Origin: Sphingomonas sp.
GTDB taxonomy: Bacteria; Pseudomonadota; Alphaproteobacteria; Sphingomonadales; Sphingomonadaceae
Direction: 5' to 3'
DNA length: 64,000 nt
Assembly (NCBI RefSeq): GCF_004799495.1
Contig: NZ_SSMY01000011.1
Coordinates: 62,001-126,000 of the forward strand
Shown piece by piece: positions 7,955 through 17,865 of this stretch. The first letter of the stretch is position 1. Each line of letters opens with the position of its first letter. The notes beneath the pieces were generated by a model. That model was not told where the DNA came from, did no database searches, and was given only the letters and a program-made list of their open reading frames with translations. Both the position numbers and the translations under genes were made by a program.

Positions 7955-8167
7955 GTGGATCCGGTCACGGCGCGGGTGCCGCCCCTACCCCCATCTCGCG
8001 TCGCCGCGCTCACCGCCTGGCGCGAGCGGAACCCGTCGATGATCGTCGGCGAAGGCGCGCTGCGCGAAGCGGCGGCGTGCGCGACGCTCGTCGAATCCGC
8101 CGACGGCCCACGTTTTGACGACTCGTTCGCCGAACTGGTCGAGTTCATCGCCGAGTTGCCATTCTGA
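7955..8167 (+). CDS. Small hypothetical protein in the SOS block
   Basis: A 70-residue protein with GTG start (MDPVTARVPPLPPSRV). A Pro-rich N-terminus is followed by two predicted helices and an acidic C-terminus (FAELVEFIAELPF). Its stop codon overlaps the start of the AlkB gene, which indicates translational coupling. No family is recognised. Confidence 0.55.
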   Translation: MDPVTARVPPLPPSRVAALTAWRERNPSMIVGEGALREAAACATLVESADGPRFDDSFAELVEFIAELPF

Positions 8168-8751
8168 TGCTCGACCTGTTCGACGCCCCCGTCCTGCCCG
8201 GCATCGCCACCGTGGCGGACATCGTATCGCCCGACGAGGAAGCCGCCCTCGTCGCAGCGATCGATTCCGAACCCCTGACGCCATTTCAGTTCCAGCAATG
8301 GGAGGGGAAGCGGCTGACGCGCAGCTTCGGTATCAAGTATGACTTCCAGACGGGGCGGGTCAGCCGCGGCGACCCTCTTCCGGATTGGCTTGCCGGCCTG
8401 CGCAACCGGGCCGCGACGTTCGCCGGCGTCGAACCCTGCGATGTCGCTCAGTGCCTGTTGATCAGATACGATCCAGGCGCCGGCATCGGCTGGCACCGCG
8501 ATCGGCCTGCATACGGCCATGTCATCGGCGTCTCGCTCGGCGCGCCGGCCGCGATGCGGTTCAGGCGGCGCGTCGGCGGCGGGTTCGAACGAGCCTCCCT
8601 TCCCCTCGATCCGCGCGGCGCCTACCATCTGTGCGGCGAGGCGCGGCACGATTGGGAGCACAGCATAGCCGAGATGGAACGGACGAGGCATTCGATCACG
8701 TTCCGCACGCTGTCCGGCGAAGGGCGTCGGCGGGCCGCAAGCCTAGACTGA
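8167..8751 (+). CDS. alkB: AlkB-like 2-oxoglutarate/Fe(II) dioxygenase
   Basis: The 194-residue protein matches short AlkB-type dioxygenases that remove alkyl groups from DNA or RNA bases by oxidation. The iron ligands are visible: WHRD (His and Asp at about 110-112) and WEHS (His at about 165). The 2-oxoglutarate-binding arginines lie in RHSITFR (about 174-180). The substrate-contact loop LLIRYDPGAGIGWH is also typical. It starts at an ATG coupled to the preceding small gene. Its place between two SRAP genes and downstream of a LexA-type box suggests damage-induced direct repair. Confidence 0.9.
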   Translation: MLDLFDAPVLPGIATVADIVSPDEEAALVAAIDSEPLTPFQFQQWEGKRLTRSFGIKYDFQTGRVSRGDPLPDWLAGLRNRAATFAGVEPCDVAQCLLIRYDPGAGIGWHRDRPAYGHVIGVSLGAPAAMRFRRRVGGGFERASLPLDPRGAYHLCGEARHDWEHSIAEMERTRHSITFRTLSGEGRRRAASLD

Positions 8752-8812
8752 CCGGTTGGTCCCTTCCGCGATTTCCCGTTGCCCCTTTCGCCGACCGCCA
8801 TGGATTGACGGC

Positions 8813-9457
8813 ATGTGCAACCTATACACCGTCCGAAAGTCCGCCGCCGAGGTGGCCGCGCACTTCGGCGTCGCCAACCCGGTCCAGTCTAACGCCGGTG
8901 AGGAAGTCTATCCCGGCACGCCCGGCGTCGTCGTCCGCGAAACCGCAGGTCAGCGCGTCGCGCAGTCGATGACGTGGGGCTTCCCGCTGCGCCTCAAGAC
9001 GATGAGCCCGACCGCCAAGCCGAAACCCGTCAACAACATCGCGGATCTCCGCAAGGGGATGTGGATCGGCCTCGCCCGAAAGCCCGAATGGCGCTGCCTG
9101 ATCCCCGTCACCGAGTTCGCCGAGGCCGAAGGTGAGAAGGGCTCGAAGACGCGGACGTGGTTCTCGGTGAAGGACGAGCCGATCTTCGCATGGGCTGGGC
9201 TATGGCGCGACAGTGCGGAGTGGGGCCCGGTCTATTCCGGCGTGATGACCGATTGCAACGAGGCGATCCGGCCGGTGCACGACCGCATGCCCGTGCTGCT
9301 CCACCGCGACGAATACGACCAATGGCTGCACGGCGGCTTCGACGACATACTCGCGTTCCAGGAACGATGCTTTCCCGACGATCTAATCGTCATGAACCGA
9401 ACCGACGAGCCGTGGGTCAAGAGGCGTGCCGCTGCAGCCGAGGTGCCGCTGATCTAA
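8813..9457 (+). CDS. SRAP family protein (YedK/HMCES-like), intact active site
   Basis: This 214-residue protein is a complete SRAP enzyme, which makes a stable thiazolidine crosslink with abasic sites in single-stranded DNA. The start is the ATG giving MCNLYTVRKSA, because Cys2 must be exposed after Met removal. The conserved Asn lies in PVNNIADL, the Glu in PVTEFAE and the His in VHDRMPVLL. MTWGFPLRLK and WFSVKDEPIFAWAG are further family marks. It is the likely catalytic counterpart of the degenerate copy at 7047-7712. Its last four bases overlap the end of the converging exonuclease gene. Confidence 0.9.
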   Translation: MCNLYTVRKSAAEVAAHFGVANPVQSNAGEEVYPGTPGVVVRETAGQRVAQSMTWGFPLRLKTMSPTAKPKPVNNIADLRKGMWIGLARKPEWRCLIPVTEFAEAEGEKGSKTRTWFSVKDEPIFAWAGLWRDSAEWGPVYSGVMTDCNEAIRPVHDRMPVLLHRDEYDQWLHGGFDDILAFQERCFPDDLIVMNRTDEPWVKRRAAAAEVPLI

Positions 9458-10266
9458 CCGCTCCGCCGCTTGCGCGCGGATCGCTTCGCCTTCCCATCCG
9501 CGAGATCGATCCATACGGGCGCGTGGTCGCTGGTCTTCTCCCAACCGCGCACGTCGCGATCCACCTGCGCGTCGACAAGCCTGTCGGCGAGCGCCGGGCT
9601 GAGCAGAAGATGGTCGATCCGCAGGCCTGCGTCGCGGCCATATGCGTTCCGGAAGTAATCCCAGAACGTATAGATCGTTTCGTCTGGATGCATCACGCGC
9701 AGGGCGTCAGTCCACCCCTGCCCCGTCAACCGAAAGAACGCGTCACGCACCTCGGGCGCGAACAGCGCATCGTCCAGCCAGCGCTCCGGCTTATAGACAT
9801 CGCGTTCTGTGGGCATGACGTTGAAGTCGCCCGCGAGCATCACCGGCAACCCCGATTCGAGCAGGCCAGCGGCATGCTCGATCAGCCGGTCGAACCAACG
9901 CAGCTTGTAGTCGAACTTCGGTCCTGGCCGCGGGTTGCCCTTCGGCAGGTATAGTCCACCGACCAGGATGCCGTTGACCGCCGCCTCCACGTAGCGGCTC
10001 TGCGCCGGGTCTGGATCGCCCGGGAGGCCGCGCCGCGTCTCCTGGATCTCGCCCACGCGACTGAGGATCGCGACGCCGTTCCAGCTCTTCTGACCGTGCC
10101 AGAGCGCATCGTAGCCGAGGTCGCGCATGGCGGACTCGGGAAACCGATCCTGCGGCGCCTTCAGTTCCTGCAGGACGACGACGTCGGGTTGCCGCTCGGC
10201 AAGCCACCGCAGCAGCACCGGCAAGCGCCCGTTGACGCCGTTCACGTTGTAGGTCGCGACCTTCAT
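9454..10266 (-). CDS. xth: Exodeoxyribonuclease III (AP endonuclease)
   Basis: A 270-residue enzyme of the exonuclease III/AP endonuclease family, which nicks 5' to abasic sites and trims 3' blocks. The N-terminal MKVATYNVNGVNGR, the metal ligand in QELKAP, YLPKGNPRPG, GDFNVMP, TFWDYFRNAYGRDAGLRIDHLLLSP and the final SDHAPVW motif are all present. A basic tail (KAKRSARKRRSG) follows. It is divergent from imuA, and the LexA-type box at 10346 lies between the two starts, so it may share SOS control. Confidence 0.9.
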   Translation of the reverse strand: MKVATYNVNGVNGRLPVLLRWLAERQPDVVVLQELKAPQDRFPESAMRDLGYDALWHGQKSWNGVAILSRVGEIQETRRGLPGDPDPAQSRYVEAAVNGILVGGLYLPKGNPRPGPKFDYKLRWFDRLIEHAAGLLESGLPVMLAGDFNVMPTERDVYKPERWLDDALFAPEVRDAFFRLTGQGWTDALRVMHPDETIYTFWDYFRNAYGRDAGLRIDHLLLSPALADRLVDAQVDRDVRGWEKTSDHAPVWIDLADGKAKRSARKRRSG

Positions 10267-10345
10267 GGGACCTAGACTCGCGCCTGCGCCAACCGTTCCA
10301 ACCCTCGCCCGACCTCGTAGCCAGTTGACACGATCGGCCGCGAAG

Positions 10346-10360
10346 GAACAAACAGGGAAC
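10346..10360. promoter_or_regulatory. LexA-type SOS box between xth and imuA
   Basis: GAACAAACAGGGAAC matches GAAC-N7-GAAC exactly. It lies 31 bases upstream of imuA and 79 bases upstream of xth on the other strand. LexA control of imuA-imuB-dnaE2 is well established in Alphaproteobacteria, which makes this the best supported of the four boxes. Confidence 0.85.
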
Positions 10361-10391
10361 GAATCAACCCGCTCATGAGTCGTTCGATGCC

Positions 10392-11123
10392 ATGCACCAA
10401 TCCGCCGTCCTCGATGATCTGCGTGCTCGCATCGCGTGCATCGAGGGGACTAGCGCAAGGCACGGCGTGGTTCCGTTCGGTGTCACCGAATTGGACGCTC
10501 GACTTCCCGGTGGCGGTATTGCGACAGGCGCTCTGCATGAGGTCGCCGGCGGGGTCGAGCTTTCGGACGACGCCAGCGCGACGATCTTCATCGCCGGCAT
10601 CCTCGCCCGCATCGAGGGGCCGGTCCTGTGGTGCCTGCGGTGGCGCGACCTGTTCGCGCCCGCGCTCCACCTTGCCGGCCTGCATCCCGACCGCGTGATC
10701 CACGTCGAGGCGGGCAGCGACACGAACGTCCTGCTCGCGATGGAGGAATGCCTGCGCCATCCCGGCCTGGCCGGCGTCGTCGGCGAAGTTGGCAAGTATT
10801 CGACGACGGCGTCGAAGCGGCTGCAGCTCGCGGCGGAGGGATCGGGCGTCGCGGCGTTCGTGTTCCGCCGCGCCGCGAAGGCCGACCAGATGGCCGAGGG
10901 GACGGCAGCCGTCACGCGCTGGCGCATCGCCGCGGCGCCGAGCGAGGATCTCGGCATCCCCAGCCTCGGCCGTCCGCGCTGGCGGGTGGAGCTCGAACGC
11001 GTCCGCGGGGGCAACCCGCACGCATGGATCGTGGAGGGTTGCGATGCGCAGGGTCGTATCGCTCTTCCTGCCGCACTGGTCGACCGACCGGCTACGCAGG
11101 AAGATTGCCAAGTCGCCGCCTGA
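10392..11123 (+). CDS. imuA: ImuA mutasome protein
   Basis: A 243-residue RecA-fold protein of the ImuA type, required with ImuB and DnaE2 for damage-induced mutagenesis. Visible features are the N-terminal LDDLRARIACIEG, the degenerate nucleotide-binding loop GGGIATGALHEVAG, and LWCLRWRDLFAPAL with LHPDRVIHVEA. It overlaps imuB by 80 bases and starts 31 bases after the LexA-type box, defining the first gene of an SOS operon. Confidence 0.9.
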   Translation: MHQSAVLDDLRARIACIEGTSARHGVVPFGVTELDARLPGGGIATGALHEVAGGVELSDDASATIFIAGILARIEGPVLWCLRWRDLFAPALHLAGLHPDRVIHVEAGSDTNVLLAMEECLRHPGLAGVVGEVGKYSTTASKRLQLAAEGSGVAAFVFRRAAKADQMAEGTAAVTRWRIAAAPSEDLGIPSLGRPRWRVELERVRGGNPHAWIVEGCDAQGRIALPAALVDRPATQEDCQVAA

Positions 11124-12597
11124 CGGCTTCGCCCTTGCCGACGGTCCGCTCGCGACCGCCGTCCCCGACCACGGCCGGCGCGTCGTAGCGGCGGTCGACG
11201 CGACCGCACGCGCGCAGGGCGTCACGCCCGGCATGACGGTCACGAAGGCCAAGACCTTCGCGCCGGACCTCCAGGTCGTCGATGCCGATCCGGATGCGGA
11301 CGCGGAAGGCCTGCGTCGCCTCGCACTGTGGGCCGGGGGGCGCTACGCCCCGCTGGTCGCCCCCGACCCGCCCGACGGCATCTGGCTCGACGTCACTGGC
11401 TGCGCGGCGTTGTTCTCCACGGAACGCGCGCTGCTCAAGGACCTTCACAGGCGCATCTCGGCGTTCGGACTCACCGTCCAGATCGCCGTCGCCGACACCG
11501 CCGGCTGCGCACACGCCGTAGCGCGGCACGTGCCTGCCGGCAGACCGGTGACCGTCGAGCCGGGCGATGCGCGCAAGGCGATCTCGCTCCTGCCGATCGC
11601 CGCGCTCAGGCTCGACGCCCCGACCGTCGATGGCCTGCGCAAGCTCGGCTTCGAACGGATCGAGCAACTGATCGGCACGCCGCGAGCCCCGCTTGCAAAG
11701 CGCTTCGGGCGCGGTCTCCACCGGCGCCTCGACCAGGCACTCGGCAACCTCCCCGAACCCATCGAGCCCGTCTTCCCTGAACACCTTCCCCGCGCTCGGC
11801 GTGGGTTCATTGAGCCGATCGCGACGCCGGAGGCATTCGGCCGCGTCATCGCCGACCTCGTCGCCGACGCCGTCGACCAGCTGGTGCGCATCGGTAAGGG
11901 CGCGAGGCGGCTCGACTGCCTGTTCCACCGCGTCGACGGGCACGTGCAGGCCGTGCGCGTCGGCACTGCGACGCCGTCGCGCGACGCCGCCCACTTGGCC
12001 AAGCTGCTGCGCGCGAGGATCGAAACCGTCGAGCCCGGACTCGGAATCGAGGCGATGACGCTGGTCGTGCCGTTGGCGGAGGCGATGGCTGCGCACCAGG
12101 GCGAAGGACTGGAATCCTTCGGAAGACGGGGCCCCAACGTCGCCGCACTCGTCGACGCGCTCGTCAACCGGTTCGGCGGCGGCAGCCTTCACCGCACGGC
12201 ACCGAGGCCGGGCGCGATGCCGGAGCGGTCGGTCGATCTGCCAGCCGCCCTCGCCCCGGCACGCGACGCCGCGTGGGCCGACGACCTGCCCCGTCCCGCG
12301 CGGCTGCTCGCGCGACCAGAACCGGTCGATGTGATCGCACTGCTGCCGGACGACGCGCCGCGCATGTTCGTCTGGCGCGGCCGCCGGTTCGCCGTCACCC
12401 GCGGCGATGGACCCGAGCGGCTGCACGGCGAGTGGTGGCGCGACGGCGGCGTCGAAGGTGAGCAGCCCTACACCGTGCGCGACTATTACCAGGTCGAGAC
12501 GGCGACGGGAGGGCGATACTGGCTGTTCCGCCTCGGTGACGGGGTCAACCCGTCCACCGGGCCGATGCGCTGGTTCATCCATGGCGCGTTCGCATGA
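11044..12597 (+). CDS. imuB: ImuB, inactive Y-family polymerase of the mutasome
   Basis: A 517-residue protein related to Y-family DNA polymerases but without their catalytic carboxylates. The N-terminus reads [15 protein letters not shown] where active enzymes have the first catalytic Asp, and [13 protein letters not shown] replaces the usual SxDE segment. ImuB links DnaE2 to the beta clamp and ImuA. The start is the ATG at MRRVVSLF inside the end of imuA; longer readings upstream are out-of-frame shadow of imuA. Its stop overlaps the dnaE2 start. Confidence 0.92.
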   Translation: MRRVVSLFLPHWSTDRLRRKIAKSPPDGFALADGPLATAVPDHGRRVVAAVDATARAQGVTPGMTVTKAKTFAPDLQVVDADPDADAEGLRRLALWAGGRYAPLVAPDPPDGIWLDVTGCAALFSTERALLKDLHRRISAFGLTVQIAVADTAGCAHAVARHVPAGRPVTVEPGDARKAISLLPIAALRLDAPTVDGLRKLGFERIEQLIGTPRAPLAKRFGRGLHRRLDQALGNLPEPIEPVFPEHLPRARRGFIEPIATPEAFGRVIADLVADAVDQLVRIGKGARRLDCLFHRVDGHVQAVRVGTATPSRDAAHLAKLLRARIETVEPGLGIEAMTLVVPLAEAMAAHQGEGLESFGRRGPNVAALVDALVNRFGGGSLHRTAPRPGAMPERSVDLPAALAPARDAAWADDLPRPARLLARPEPVDVIALLPDDAPRMFVWRGRRFAVTRGDGPERLHGEWWRDGGVEGEQPYTVRDYYQVETATGGRYWLFRLGDGVNPSTGPMRWFIHGAFA

Positions 12598-15500
12598 CCG
12601 CGAACGAGCCCGCATATGTCGAGATGCAGGTCACGACGCATTTCAGCTTCCTGCGCGGCGCGTCGAGCCCCGAGGAACTGTTCGCCGCCGCCGCATTGCT
12701 CGGCCTTCCCGCGCTCGGCGTGGTCGACCGTGGATCGGTGGCCGGCATGGTGCGCGCGTGGGATGGTGAGAAGACGACGGGCGTCCGTGCCATCGTGGGG
12801 GCACGCCTCGACCTGACCGACGGCACGGCGCTGTGCGTATATCCGACAGACCGCGAAGCGTATGGTCGTATGTGCAGGTTGCTGAGCGTCGGCAAGACGC
12901 GCGGCGGCAAGGGCGCCTGCCATCTCGGATGGTCGGACGTCGAGGAATGGAACGACGGGCTGATCGCCATGCTGGTGCCCGACCGCGCCGACGCCGCAAC
13001 CGAACAGGCATTGGCCACGACCAGACGGATCTTCGGCGACCGCGCATATCTCGCACTCACGGTAAGGCGCCGACCCCGCGACGCGATCAGGCTGCGCGAC
13101 CTGGCCGCGATGGCCGCCAGTGCGCGCGTCCCGACCGTCGCCACCAACGACGTCCTCTACCACTCGCCCGACCGCCGCCTGCTGCAGGACGTGGTAACCT
13201 GCATCCGCGAGAAGTGCACGGTCGACGACCTCGGCGACCGACGCGAACGCTTCGCCGATCGCCACCTCAAGACGGCCGAGGAGATGGACCGGCTGTTCCG
13301 CCGCTACCTGAAGGACACGTCGCCGGTCGCACGCAGCGTCGAGATGGCGGACCGCTGCCGCTTCTCGCTCGCCGAGCTGCGCTATCAGTATCCCGACGAG
13401 ATAAACGTGCCCGGCCGCACGCCCCAAGAGGAACTCGAGCGCCTGACCTGGGAGAACGCGCCGGTTCGTTATCCCGAAGGCATCGAGGGCAAGATCCGCA
13501 CCCAGCTCGAGCACGAGCTGCGGCTGATCGGCGAGCTCGACTACGCCCCATACTTCCTGACCGTCCACTCGATCGTCGCCGAGGCCCGGCGGCGCGGCAT
13601 CCTGTGCCAGGGCCGTGGTTCCGCCGCCAACAGCGCGGTCTGCTACGTGCTCGGCGTCACCTCGATCGACCCCGTCAGGTCGGAACTGCTGTTCGAGCGG
13701 TTCGTCTCGGCCGAGCGGCGCGAGCCGCCAGACATCGACGTCGACTTCGAGCACGAACGGAGGGAAGAGGTGATCCAGTGGATCTACGATACCTATGGCC
13801 GCACCCGCTCGGCGCTGACCGCCGTCGTCACCCGATACCGCGCGCGGGGCGCCGTGCGCGAAGTCGGCAAGGCGCTCGGCCTGAGCGAGGACATGACGGC
13901 AGGTCTATCATCGTCGGTCTGGAGCTTCAGCCGGGACGGCGTCGAGGAGAAGCACGCCGAGGAACTTAACATGGACCTCGGCGACAAGCGGCTGACCCTG
14001 ACGCTAGATCTCGCCCGCCAGCTGATCAATACGCCGCGCCATCTGTCACAGCACCCTGGCGGGTTCGTGCTGACCCGCGACCGGCTCGACGAGCTGGTCC
14101 CGATCGAGCCCGCCGCGATGGAAGACCGGCAAGTCATCGAGTGGGACAAGGACGACATCGACGCGCTTGGCTTCATGAAGGTCGACGTGCTCGCGCTCGG
14201 CATGCTCAGCTGCATGCGCCGCGCGTTCGAATTCCTCGATCAAGACAAGGGCGTGACGATGGATCTCGCGACCATCCCTGCCGAGGATCCGGCGACCTAC
14301 GCGATGATCCGCAAGGCCGACACGCTCGGCGTCTTTCAGATCGAGAGCCGGGCCCAGATGGCGTCGATCCCGCTGATGGCGCCGACCACGTTCTACGACC
14401 TGGTCATCCAGGTCGCGATCGTCAGGCCAGGCCCGATCCAGGGCGACATGGTTCATCCATACCGACGCCGCCGCGCGGGGCTGGAGGAGGTGACCTATCC
14501 GACCGAGGAATTGCGTAGGGTATTGGAAAAGACGCTCGGGGTGCCGCTGTTCCAGGAGCAGGCGATGCGCGTCGCGATCGAGTGCGCCGGGTTCACCGCC
14601 AGCGAGGCCGACTTATTGCGCCGTGCCATGGCGACGTTCAAGCTGACCGGCGGCGTCAGCCACTTCCGCGACAAGCTGATCGACGGGATGGTCGCGCGCG
14701 GATACGACCACGCATTCGCCGAGAAGACGTTCAAGCAGATCGAGGGGTTCGGTTCATACGGCTTCCCCGAGAGCCACGCCGCGAGCTTCGCGCTGATCGC
14801 CTACGCGTCGTCATGGATGAAGTGCCATCACCCCGATGCATTCTGTGCCGCGCTGCTGAACGCGCAGCCGATGGGATTCTACGCGCCGGCGCAGATCGTC
14901 CGGGACGCCCGCCAGCATGGCGTCGAGGTGCGGCCGATCGACGTCAACTCGAGCCGCTGGGACTGCACGCTCGAGCACAGCAACGGTCGCTTCAGGGCGG
15001 TGCGACTAGGGTTGCGCATGGCGCGCGACCTCGCCAACGCCGATGGCGCCGCAATCGTGGCCGCCCGGGGCGATGAGCCGTATTCGTCTGTCGAGGAAAT
15101 CCAGCGCCGCGCCGGCGTCGGACGTGGGGCGCTCGACCGGATCGGCGACGCTGACGGCTTCAGCTCGATCGGCGCGAGCCGGCGCTCCGGACTGTGGGAG
15201 GTAAAGGGCCTCGGCGATGCTCCACTACCGCTGTTCGCCGCCGCCGACGAGCGCGACGGGCGGCTGCGACGCGAGGCCATTGAACCCGCTGTCAAACTTG
15301 CCGAGATGGGTGAAGGCGCGGAGGTGGTCGAGGACTATCGCGCATCCGGCCTGTCGCTGCGCGCGCACCCGTTGGCCTTCCTGCGCGACGAGCTGAGGGC
15401 CCGCCGGATGATCACGTGCGCCGAGCTGCGCGACGTGAAGGACGGGCGATACGTCGAGCTCGCCGGCATCGTGCTGGTCCGGCAGAAGCCAGGGTCGGCG

Positions 15501-15911
15501 AAGGGCGTGATGTTCATCACGCTGGAGGACGAGACGGACGTCGCAAACCTAGTCGTGTGGACCAAGATCTTCGAGGCCAACCGGCGGACAGTGCTCGGCG
15601 CATCGATGATGGGCGTGCGCGGACAGGTCCAGCGCGAAGGCGACGTGATCCATGTCATCGCGCGCCGCCTCGACGACATGTCGTCGCTGCTCGCGAGCGT
15701 TGGCGGGCGAGCCGACGTGGCCGACGTCTACCGCGTAAGCCGGGCCGATGTCGTGAAGCATGGCATGGGGCCCGACCCGCGAGACCCGGCTGAACGGCCT
15801 CTCGGCAAGGGCGCGCGTGACATATACATTGCCGACCTGCGTCTTGGCTCGGGAATTATCCCGGGTGAACCGGTGGAAGGCATCAAAATCAAGGCGAGAG
15901 ACTTCCGATAA
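12594..15911 (+). CDS. dnaE2: Error-prone DNA polymerase DnaE2 (ImuC)
   Basis: This 1,105-residue C-family polymerase performs translesion synthesis in the ImuAB-DnaE2 mutasome. The N-terminal PHP domain starts with [18 protein letters not shown]. The catalytic aspartates are in [16 protein letters not shown] (about residue 380), and [16 protein letters not shown] precedes them. Helix-hairpin-helix and OB-fold regions fill the C-terminus ([22 protein letters not shown]). Its ATG overlaps the imuB stop. The length and motifs indicate an intact enzyme. Confidence 0.95.
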   Translation: MTANEPAYVEMQVTTHFSFLRGASSPEELFAAAALLGLPALGVVDRGSVAGMVRAWDGEKTTGVRAIVGARLDLTDGTALCVYPTDREAYGRMCRLLSVGKTRGGKGACHLGWSDVEEWNDGLIAMLVPDRADAATEQALATTRRIFGDRAYLALTVRRRPRDAIRLRDLAAMAASARVPTVATNDVLYHSPDRRLLQDVVTCIREKCTVDDLGDRRERFADRHLKTAEEMDRLFRRYLKDTSPVARSVEMADRCRFSLAELRYQYPDEINVPGRTPQEELERLTWENAPVRYPEGIEGKIRTQLEHELRLIGELDYAPYFLTVHSIVAEARRRGILCQGRGSAANSAVCYVLGVTSIDPVRSELLFERFVSAERREPPDIDVDFEHERREEVIQWIYDTYGRTRSALTAVVTRYRARGAVREVGKALGLSEDMTAGLSSSVWSFSRDGVEEKHAEELNMDLGDKRLTLTLDLARQLINTPRHLSQHPGGFVLTRDRLDELVPIEPAAMEDRQVIEWDKDDIDALGFMKVDVLALGMLSCMRRAFEFLDQDKGVTMDLATIPAEDPATYAMIRKADTLGVFQIESRAQMASIPLMAPTTFYDLVIQVAIVRPGPIQGDMVHPYRRRRAGLEEVTYPTEELRRVLEKTLGVPLFQEQAMRVAIECAGFTASEADLLRRAMATFKLTGGVSHFRDKLIDGMVARGYDHAFAEKTFKQIEGFGSYGFPESHAASFALIAYASSWMKCHHPDAFCAALLNAQPMGFYAPAQIVRDARQHGVEVRPIDVNSSRWDCTLEHSNGRFRAVRLGLRMARDLANADGAAIVAARGDEPYSSVEEIQRRAGVGRGALDRIGDADGFSSIGASRRSGLWEVKGLGDAPLPLFAAADERDGRLRREAIEPAVKLAEMGEGAEVVEDYRASGLSLRAHPLAFLRDELRARRMITCAELRDVKDGRYVELAGIVLVRQKPGSAKGVMFITLEDETDVANLVVWTKIFEANRRTVLGASMMGVRGQVQREGDVIHVIARRLDDMSSLLASVGGRADVADVYRVSRADVVKHGMGPDPRDPAERPLGKGARDIYIADLRLGSGIIPGEPVEGIKIKARDFR

Positions 15912-15990
15912 GCGCCAGGCGCCAAAGCACCGCGCGCGGTAACGTCGGGACAGGCTTGCGGCAGCCAAACCCATCGTATATTCCCGATGC

Positions 15991-16320
15991 ATGAAAAACA
16001 GTGAAGCGCTCGCCGCGCTTGGCGCGCTGGCACATCCCACTCGTCTCGACGCGTTCCGCGAACTCGTTCGCCACGAGCCGGCCGGTCTCTCCACGGGTGC
16101 CCTCGTCGATGCGAGCGGCCTGACGCAGAGCACGTTCTCCACGCACCTGGCCGTGCTGGCGAAGGCAGGACTGGTGACGGCGGAAAAGCAGGGCCGCCAG
16201 CAAATCCAGCGCGCCAACATCGACACGCTCCGTGGGCTGATGACCTTCCTCGCCAAGGACTGCTGCCAGGGCCGCGCCGAACTGTGCGAGCCCCTCCTTG
16301 CCGAACTCGCCTGCTGCTGA
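15991..16320 (+). CDS. arsR: ArsR-type arsenic-responsive repressor
   Basis: A 109-residue winged-helix repressor (ALAHPTRLDAFRELV; the recognition helix is in GLTQSTFSTHLAVLAKAGLV). The C-terminus contains CCQG, a Cys in ELCEPL and a final ACC, a plausible As(III) site of the type described for C-terminal-Cys ArsR proteins. The promoter is close: TATATT at 15977-15982 lies inside the inverted repeat CATCG-N8-CGATG (15972-15989), a likely self-operator, so the message may be nearly leaderless. It is first in a five-gene arsenic operon. Confidence 0.9.
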   Translation: MKNSEALAALGALAHPTRLDAFRELVRHEPAGLSTGALVDASGLTQSTFSTHLAVLAKAGLVTAEKQGRQQIQRANIDTLRGLMTFLAKDCCQGRAELCEPLLAELACC

Positions 16321-16331
16321 AGGACCACGCC

Positions 16332-16763
16332 GTGACCGACGTCATCATCTACCACAACCCCGAGTGCGGCACGTCCCGCAACACGCTGGCGATGATTCGC
16401 AACGCGGGAATCGAGCCGCACGTGATCGAGTACCTGAAGACGCCGCCGGAGCGCGCGCTGCTCGTGCAGCTGATCGAACGCGCGGGCGTGACGCCGCGTC
16501 AGCTGCTGCGCGAGAAGGGCACACCCTACGCCGAGCTCGGTCTGGACGATCACGCCATCAGCGACGACGCGCTCGTCGACGCGATGATGGACCACCCGAT
16601 CCTGATCAACCGCCCGCTGGTCGTCACGCCGGTCGGCGTGAAGCTGTGCCGCCCGTCGGAGGAAGTGCTCGACATCCTGCCTGAGCCGCAGCTGGGCGCC
16701 TTCACCAAGGAGGATGGCGAGCAGGTCGTCGGCACCGACGGCCGCCGCGTGTCGCCAGAATGA
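16332..16763 (+). CDS. arsC: Arsenate reductase ArsC (glutaredoxin-dependent)
   Basis: A 143-residue reductase that turns arsenate into arsenite using glutathione and glutaredoxin. The catalytic Cys is in HNPECGTSRNTL (about residue 13). Arginines that bind arsenate fall in LLREKGTPY and LINRPLVVTPVGVKLCRP. It starts at a GTG 11 bases after arsR and its stop overlaps the next start (ATGA). Arsenite made here would leave through the adjacent aquaporin. Confidence 0.93.
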   Translation: MTDVIIYHNPECGTSRNTLAMIRNAGIEPHVIEYLKTPPERALLVQLIERAGVTPRQLLREKGTPYAELGLDDHAISDDALVDAMMDHPILINRPLVVTPVGVKLCRPSEEVLDILPEPQLGAFTKEDGEQVVGTDGRRVSPE

Positions 16764-17428
16764 GGCGGCGCGCGCTCCTCGCCGAGGCGTTGGGCAGCCT
16801 GCTTCTGTTCACGGCCGTCATCGGCTCGGGGATCATGGCCGAGCGGCTCGCTGGCGGTAACGTCGCGATCGCGCTGCTGGGCAACACGCTGGCGACCGGC
16901 GCAATCCTGTTCGTCCTGATCACGATGTTCGGCCCGGTATCCGGCGCGCACCTCAACCCCGCCGTCACGCTCGTCATGCGGCTGCGGGGCCATCTCAGCA
17001 CGCGCCTCGCGATCGCCTATGCCGCGGCGCAGGTGGCCGGCGGCATCGTCGGTGTCTGGCTCGCCCACCTGATGTTCGACCAGCCGATCGTCGAGCTGTC
17101 GTCCAAGATCCGCGGCGGCCCGGGTCAGCTCACCGGCGAGGCGGTCGCTACGTTCGGGCTGATCCTCACGATCCTGGGAACGACCCGCATGCGACCCGCC
17201 GCAGTGCCGGCCAGCGTCGCGCTATACATCACGGCCGCCTACTGGTTCACGTCGTCGACCAGCTTCGCCAACCCAGCCATCACGCTCGCGAGATCGATGA
17301 GCGACAGCTTCGCGGGGATCGCGCCGGCCAGCGTTCTTGCCTTCGTCGCCGCCCAGATCGTGGGGGCGATCGCCGCCCACCTTGTGGCGCACGCGTTGTT
17401 CGATGAACCTGCAGCGGCGACCGCATGA
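16760..17428 (+). CDS. aqpS: MIP-family aquaporin, arsenite channel AqpS type
   Basis: A 222-residue aquaglyceroporin with two half-helix motifs: GAHLNPAVT (about residue 59) and SFANPAITLARSMSDSFAGI (about 170). About six membrane helices are visible. In Sinorhizobium AqpS replaces the ArsB pump and lets arsenite flow out after ArsC makes it. Here it holds the same place, between arsC and arsN2/arsH, and no ArsB or Acr3 gene is seen. Stop and start overlaps on both sides show translational coupling. Confidence 0.9.
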   Translation: MRRRALLAEALGSLLLFTAVIGSGIMAERLAGGNVAIALLGNTLATGAILFVLITMFGPVSGAHLNPAVTLVMRLRGHLSTRLAIAYAAAQVAGGIVGVWLAHLMFDQPIVELSSKIRGGPGQLTGEAVATFGLILTILGTTRMRPAAVPASVALYITAAYWFTSSTSFANPAITLARSMSDSFAGIAPASVLAFVAAQIVGAIAAHLVAHALFDEPAAATA

Positions 17429-17865
17429 GCAGGGTCACGTTTTCCCCCCTGCCGAAGGGTCATCACGACGTCCTCCGCCTCGCGCTCGACGCGGCACGCC
17501 TTCCGACCGGCGACCTCGACCTGCCCTGCCGCGCGTTCTTCGAACTATCCGACGATCAGGGTCCGATCGGGTTCATCGGCATCGAGGGCGATGGCGCCGA
17601 TCGGCTGCTTCGCTCGCTCGTCGTCCTGCCGAGCCGGAAGCGGCAGGGCCATGGCGGATTGCTGGTTGCCCATGCTGAAGCCCACGCTCGGCGCAATGGC
17701 GTGAAGCGGCTGCACTTGCTCACCACCAGCGTCGCCGACTTCTTCCGCGCCCGTGGATACCGGCCGGGCGAGCGCAGCGACGCTCCGCCGGCGATCGCCG
17801 GCACCGCCCAGTTCTCGTCGCTCTGCCCCGGCAGCGCCACCTACCTCGTCAAGGAACTCGCATGA
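17425..17865 (+). CDS. arsN2: GNAT acetyltransferase ArsN2-like
   Basis: A 146-residue GNAT enzyme. The acetyl-CoA motif is [18 protein letters not shown] (RxxGxG/A type). The C-terminal [24 protein letters not shown] is typical of arsenic-operon acetyltransferases called ArsN2. Related ArsN1 proteins acetylate arsinothricin or phosphinothricin; the substrate of ArsN2 is unclear. Both ends overlap neighbouring genes by four bases, so it belongs to the operon. Confidence 0.85.
   Translation: MSRVTFSPLPKGHHDVLRLALDAARLPTGDLDLPCRAFFELSDDQGPIGFIGIEGDGADRLLRSLVVLPSRKRQGHGGLLVAHAEAHARRNGVKRLHLLTTSVADFFRARGYRPGERSDAPPAIAGTAQFSSLCPGSATYLVKELA

Noticed and set aside
11092-12615. A 507-residue minus-strand frame opposite imuB
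   Set aside because: It is a high-GC shadow frame; imuB and its coupled neighbours explain the region.
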